From Lewinellaceae bacterium (GTDB lineage: Bacteria > Bacteroidota > Bacteroidia > Chitinophagales > Saprospiraceae): DNA of 64,000 bases. Position numbers and translations under genes: made by a program. The notes beneath the pieces were generated by a model. That model had not been told where the DNA came from and searched no databases. It saw only the letters and a list, made by a program, of their open reading frames with translations. Positions 61,488 to 64,000 of the stretch are shown piece by piece; positions within the stretch are counted from its first letter, which is position 1; every line of letters begins with the position of its first letter. The stretch is from contig JADJOD010000010.1 in assembly GCA_016713985.1 (NCBI GenBank), forward strand, positions 124,001 through 188,000, written 5' to 3'.

Positions 61488-64000
61488 TCATATCGGATTA
61501 CCTGCTTTCCAACGATTTTTCCATTGAAAATGCTGGTTAAGGGCATAAAAATGATGTAAAATTATCATCAGGCCTATCAAAAATATTCCGCCGATGGCCC
61601 AAAACAGCGGTGAAATGTTGTTGCAGCCGCCGATTTTCCGGTCATCTCCCACCGCCGTGAAGCCCGCCCAGAAATAAGGCGTCTGAAAACCCGCGCCGAT
61701 TTCGCGGTCGTCGAGGTAGTTCAACTTGGCCTGCCGGAGGGCGTCGCCCAACGTTCGCCCCGCATCCAGGTAGTTGTAAAACCGGTCCAGCAACTGCGCC
61801 GTACTCCGGTCGTTGACGGACCAAAGACTCGAAATGGTGCAGGCCGCGCCTGCCTGTGCAAATGCCCGCGCCAGACTCATAACTCCTTCGCCTTTTTGCT
61901 CCCTGCCCAGCCCCGTCTGGCACGCGCTCAGCACCACCAGGTCGGCGTGCAGCGGCGTGGCATAAATATCGGGCAGGAACATCGCCCGGTCGTACAATTC
62001 GATCCGCGGCTCGGCCTCGGCAAAGGCATGGGTGGAAAAATGCAGCACCCGGTACCGGCCGGCGTTTTCGAGGTAGTGTTTCAAATCGGCTTCCGGGCCC
62101 TGCAAATGATCCGCCCCCCAATTTCCGGTAAACGACCCTTCCGCCTGCTCCGAACGAAGCGGGGCGAGTCCCCGCTCCCCGCTGGCAAAAACCGGAGAAA
62201 AAGCCAGCATACACTTTCCCGCGCCGGAGGTCAATACGTGTTGTTTTTTCCACACGGCCAGCGACCAGGCGTAACAGATTTCCTGCCGGCGCACTACGTA
62301 ATCCGCGTTGCGCAGGCTGGTATTCGGGGCCGGTTCGCCGCTTACCAGGGCTTCAAACGGTATAAAATGAAGAAAACCGTCCGGTATGACGATCAGTTTG
62401 CCTGCGCCGGCCGCTTCTGCCGGCACGATTGTTTTCCAGAGCCGGTGTGCGGTTTCCAGGTATTCCCCCGGCGCGCGCAGGATGGCGTCGGCGGAGGAAA
62501 AAAACGCCGTAAAATCACGATACAGCGATTTAATGGCGTCATCGTGCGGCCTCCTCACCCACACGGGTGGTTTGTTTTGTTGAAAAAGGAAAATGTCGAT
62601 ATTTTTTTCACTGACGAAATACGCCAGCAAAGCTTGCCCTTCCGCCAAAACCCCCGTCCCCGCGTCGGCGTCCGGGTTCCGGAGATTCGGATAATCCGAG
62701 TCGACGGCGCGTTCCAGAACGGCGATCCGGCCCGCAAGCGCATCGGCTTCCAGCCGCCATTGCGGGAAATCCCTGTTTTGGGGTTCGAGGATCATATTGC
62801 GCTCAAAATAAGCCAGTTGGCGCCGCAATTGGGCGATTTGAGCAAAGCGGGAGTCTTTGCCCGCCAGCCGTTGCCGCACCAGGTTGTCCTGCAGGGCTTC
62901 AAAAAGCAGGGTGGCTTTGCTGCGCTCCGCGATGGCAAATGCTTTTTCGAGATAAACCGTTTGGCCCGTTTTTTCAAACAACAAACGGGCGATGTTTATG
63001 GCCGCTTCCTCCCGCGACCGGGCGTCTTTTTGCAGGTCCAATTTGGATGAATGGTATTGGAATACCCGCCGAAGCCCCGCTTCCGCGCGCCAGGCGAGGT
63101 CGTAACACGCCAGGGCGAGGCTCAGGTGGCCGGTGTCGCCACTTTTTCCGTACAACAACCCGGCGGCGGCGGCTTTGGCTTCCAGGGCTTCGGCCAGGGT
63201 GTTTTCTTCGTAAAAGTCTGAAGCGGCGGGATTTTCCTCCGGTTTTTTCGGCCTGAACCGGGGAATGACGGCCGAAAGCGCGCGGTTGGCGGCGTCGATT
63301 GCAGCGGGGTATTTGCCCTGTTGTTGCAGCAGCCCGGACCAGGCGATCTCTATTTTACTCACGTCGCGGGAGGTATTGCCGAATGCCTCGCGAGCGAGGG
63401 CCAATGCATTGCGGAGTGATTGCCCGGCCTCTGCTGTTCGGCCCAATGCCAGGGCTGCCAGGCCGTAGGTGCGCAGTGTGCGGGCGCGGTATTGTTGTGT
63501 TTGTATTTTATCGGAAGCCGGCCGGCGCAGGTATTGGAGCGCCCGGGCGGCGGTTTTGTACGCTCCCGGAGCGTCGCCTTCATCCAGAAATGTTTGGGCG
63601 AGGCCGGCCAGCAGCAGGGCCGTTTTGGCGTCCGATATGTGCTTCAGATCCAGCCCCTGGCGAAAACTGCCGGCGGCGGCGGCAAAATCGCCCCGGTTCC
63701 ACTGCGCCACGCCTATATTACTATACAGACCGGCCAGGGTTTCATGGTCGCCGCCGAGTGCCAGGGCTTTTTGGAAAACCGCCAGGGCTTTTTCATTGTC
63801 GCGCAGGCGGGTAAAGTGGTTGCCGAGTGGTTTGTAGATCATTTCCACGGCCTCAAAATCGGGGTAGCGGAAACGTTCGTACAGTTGCGCGGCGGTTTCA
63901 TAGGCCTGCACGGCCGGCCACACTTTCCCGGTCCGGAAAAGAAACCACCCGCGATTGGCCTGAATGTATAAAAAAGGTTCCCATTCTTCGGCGTTCAAAG
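61488..64000 (-). CDS. TPR-CHAT protein (partial)
   Basis: The frame is open to the right edge; the TTG at 63998 is not a convincing start, so the 5' end lies outside. The N-terminal half is tetratricopeptide repeats (GLYSNIGVAQWNRGDFAAAAGSF, QYRARTLRTYGLAALALGR). The C-terminal part is a CHAT caspase-like domain with the His in LHFSTHAFAEAEP and the Cys in LSACQTGLGREQKGEG, then IGGIFLIGLMIILHHFYAL, one membrane helix. CHAT proteases act in programmed death, anti-phage and signalling pathways. TPRs probably sense a partner. Confidence 0.88.
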   Translation of the reverse strand, partial: LNAEEWEPFLYIQANRGWFLFRTGKVWPAVQAYETAAQLYERFRYPDFEAVEMIYKPLGNHFTRLRDNEKALAVFQKALALGGDHETLAGLYSNIGVAQWNRGDFAAAAGSFRQGLDLKHISDAKTALLLAGLAQTFLDEGDAPGAYKTAARALQYLRRPASDKIQTQQYRARTLRTYGLAALALGRTAEAGQSLRNALALAREAFGNTSRDVSKIEIAWSGLLQQQGKYPAAIDAANRALSAVIPRFRPKKPEENPAASDFYEENTLAEALEAKAAAAGLLYGKSGDTGHLSLALACYDLAWRAEAGLRRVFQYHSSKLDLQKDARSREEAAINIARLLFEKTGQTVYLEKAFAIAERSKATLLFEALQDNLVRQRLAGKDSRFAQIAQLRRQLAYFERNMILEPQNRDFPQWRLEADALAGRIAVLERAVDSDYPNLRNPDADAGTGVLAEGQALLAYFVSEKNIDIFLFQQNKPPVWVRRPHDDAIKSLYRDFTAFFSSADAILRAPGEYLETAHRLWKTIVPAEAAGAGKLIVIPDGFLHFIPFEALVSGEPAPNTSLRNADYVVRRQEICYAWSLAVWKKQHVLTSGAGKCMLAFSPVFASGERGLAPLRSEQAEGSFTGNWGADHLQGPEADLKHYLENAGRYRVLHFSTHAFAEAEPRIELYDRAMFLPDIYATPLHADLVVLSACQTGLGREQKGEGVMSLARAFAQAGAACTISSLWSVNDRSTAQLLDRFYNYLDAGRTLGDALRQAKLNYLDDREIGAGFQTPYFWAGFTAVGDDRKIGGCNNISPLFWAIGGIFLIGLMIILHHFYALNQHFQWKNRWKAGNPI

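Overview
The window looks like a chromosomal piece of a Bacteroidota organism, most likely of the Saprospiria/Chitinophagia side, at roughly 50-55% GC. The evidence is a SusC/SusD pair, a type IX secretion sorting domain, several promoter -7 elements of the TAnnTTTG type, scarce Shine-Dalgarno sites, N-terminal TonB segments of the Bacteroidota kind, Lnb-like DUF4105 and DUF4112 genes, and EAD11 domains. This assignment is from gene content, not from a marker phylogeny. No rRNA, CRISPR array, integrase or transposase was recognised. One tRNA gene, tRNA-Ala(GGC), is present at 3009-3082.

Layout. 1-2758 (minus): an EAD11/inactive-STAND-like protein, a MoxR AAA+ ATPase and a membrane-anchored third protein cut by the window edge, resembling a ternary NTP-dependent conflict module. 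3009-6280: tRNA-Ala, a MocR-type regulator, a DinB protein and a PNPOx-fold protein. 6359-7883: a patatin-like lipase and an orphan type IX sorting domain with its own terminator. 8057-14082: DinB, SbcD and SbcC genes followed by a Septu-like anti-phage pair (PtuA ATPase, PtuB HNH nuclease) whose ATPase gene has visibly lower GC. 14088-18262 (minus): envelope proteins (DUF4105/Lnb-like, DUF4112, transglutaminase, glucosaminidase-LysM). 18587-24769: rfbD, a second EAD11 protein, a MerR-type regulator, a DUF4349 lipoprotein and an acyl-CoA dehydrogenase. 24988-31398 (minus): SusD, SusC and a GCS2-CBS fusion. 31689-36881: an AlkA-type glycosylase, a DinB/YfiT protein with a long AT-hook-like basic tail, an aspartoacylase-family enzyme, an unknown protein and a TerB-DnaJ protein. 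36939-41103: adenine deaminase, an alpha/beta hydrolase, a sigma factor, a likely anti-sigma factor and a TonB C-terminal-domain protein. 41104-49715: a beta-helix lipoprotein and surface-glycan functions (PhyH, GNAT/FemAB-like, two GT2 enzymes, one GT-C-like mannosyltransferase). 49797-52240: a small protein, a CPBP protease and pdxJ. 52724-61195: a Ton energisation locus (small membrane protein, PstS-like lipoprotein, TPR protein, exbB, three exbD, two tonB). 61488-64000: a TPR-CHAT protein cut by the edge.

Two window-wide patterns stand out. First, eight genes are broken by single-base indels, almost all in short homopolymers, and restoring one base at each site rebuilds full-length proteins. 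This points to sequencing error more than to pseudogene formation, and affected genes are annotated as one CDS each. Second, intergenic spaces carry many unrelated families of short inverted or tandem repeats. Some are nested, and several overlap the stop codons of the genes they follow.

The strongest leads for new biology are the DinB/YfiT-AT-hook fusion, the MoxR/EAD11 module with a second EAD11 protein elsewhere, the DinB-SbcDC-Septu island, a shared TAAAACAA operator candidate in front of merR and between alkA and the GCS2-CBS gene, and a possible small RNA at about 52420-52536.
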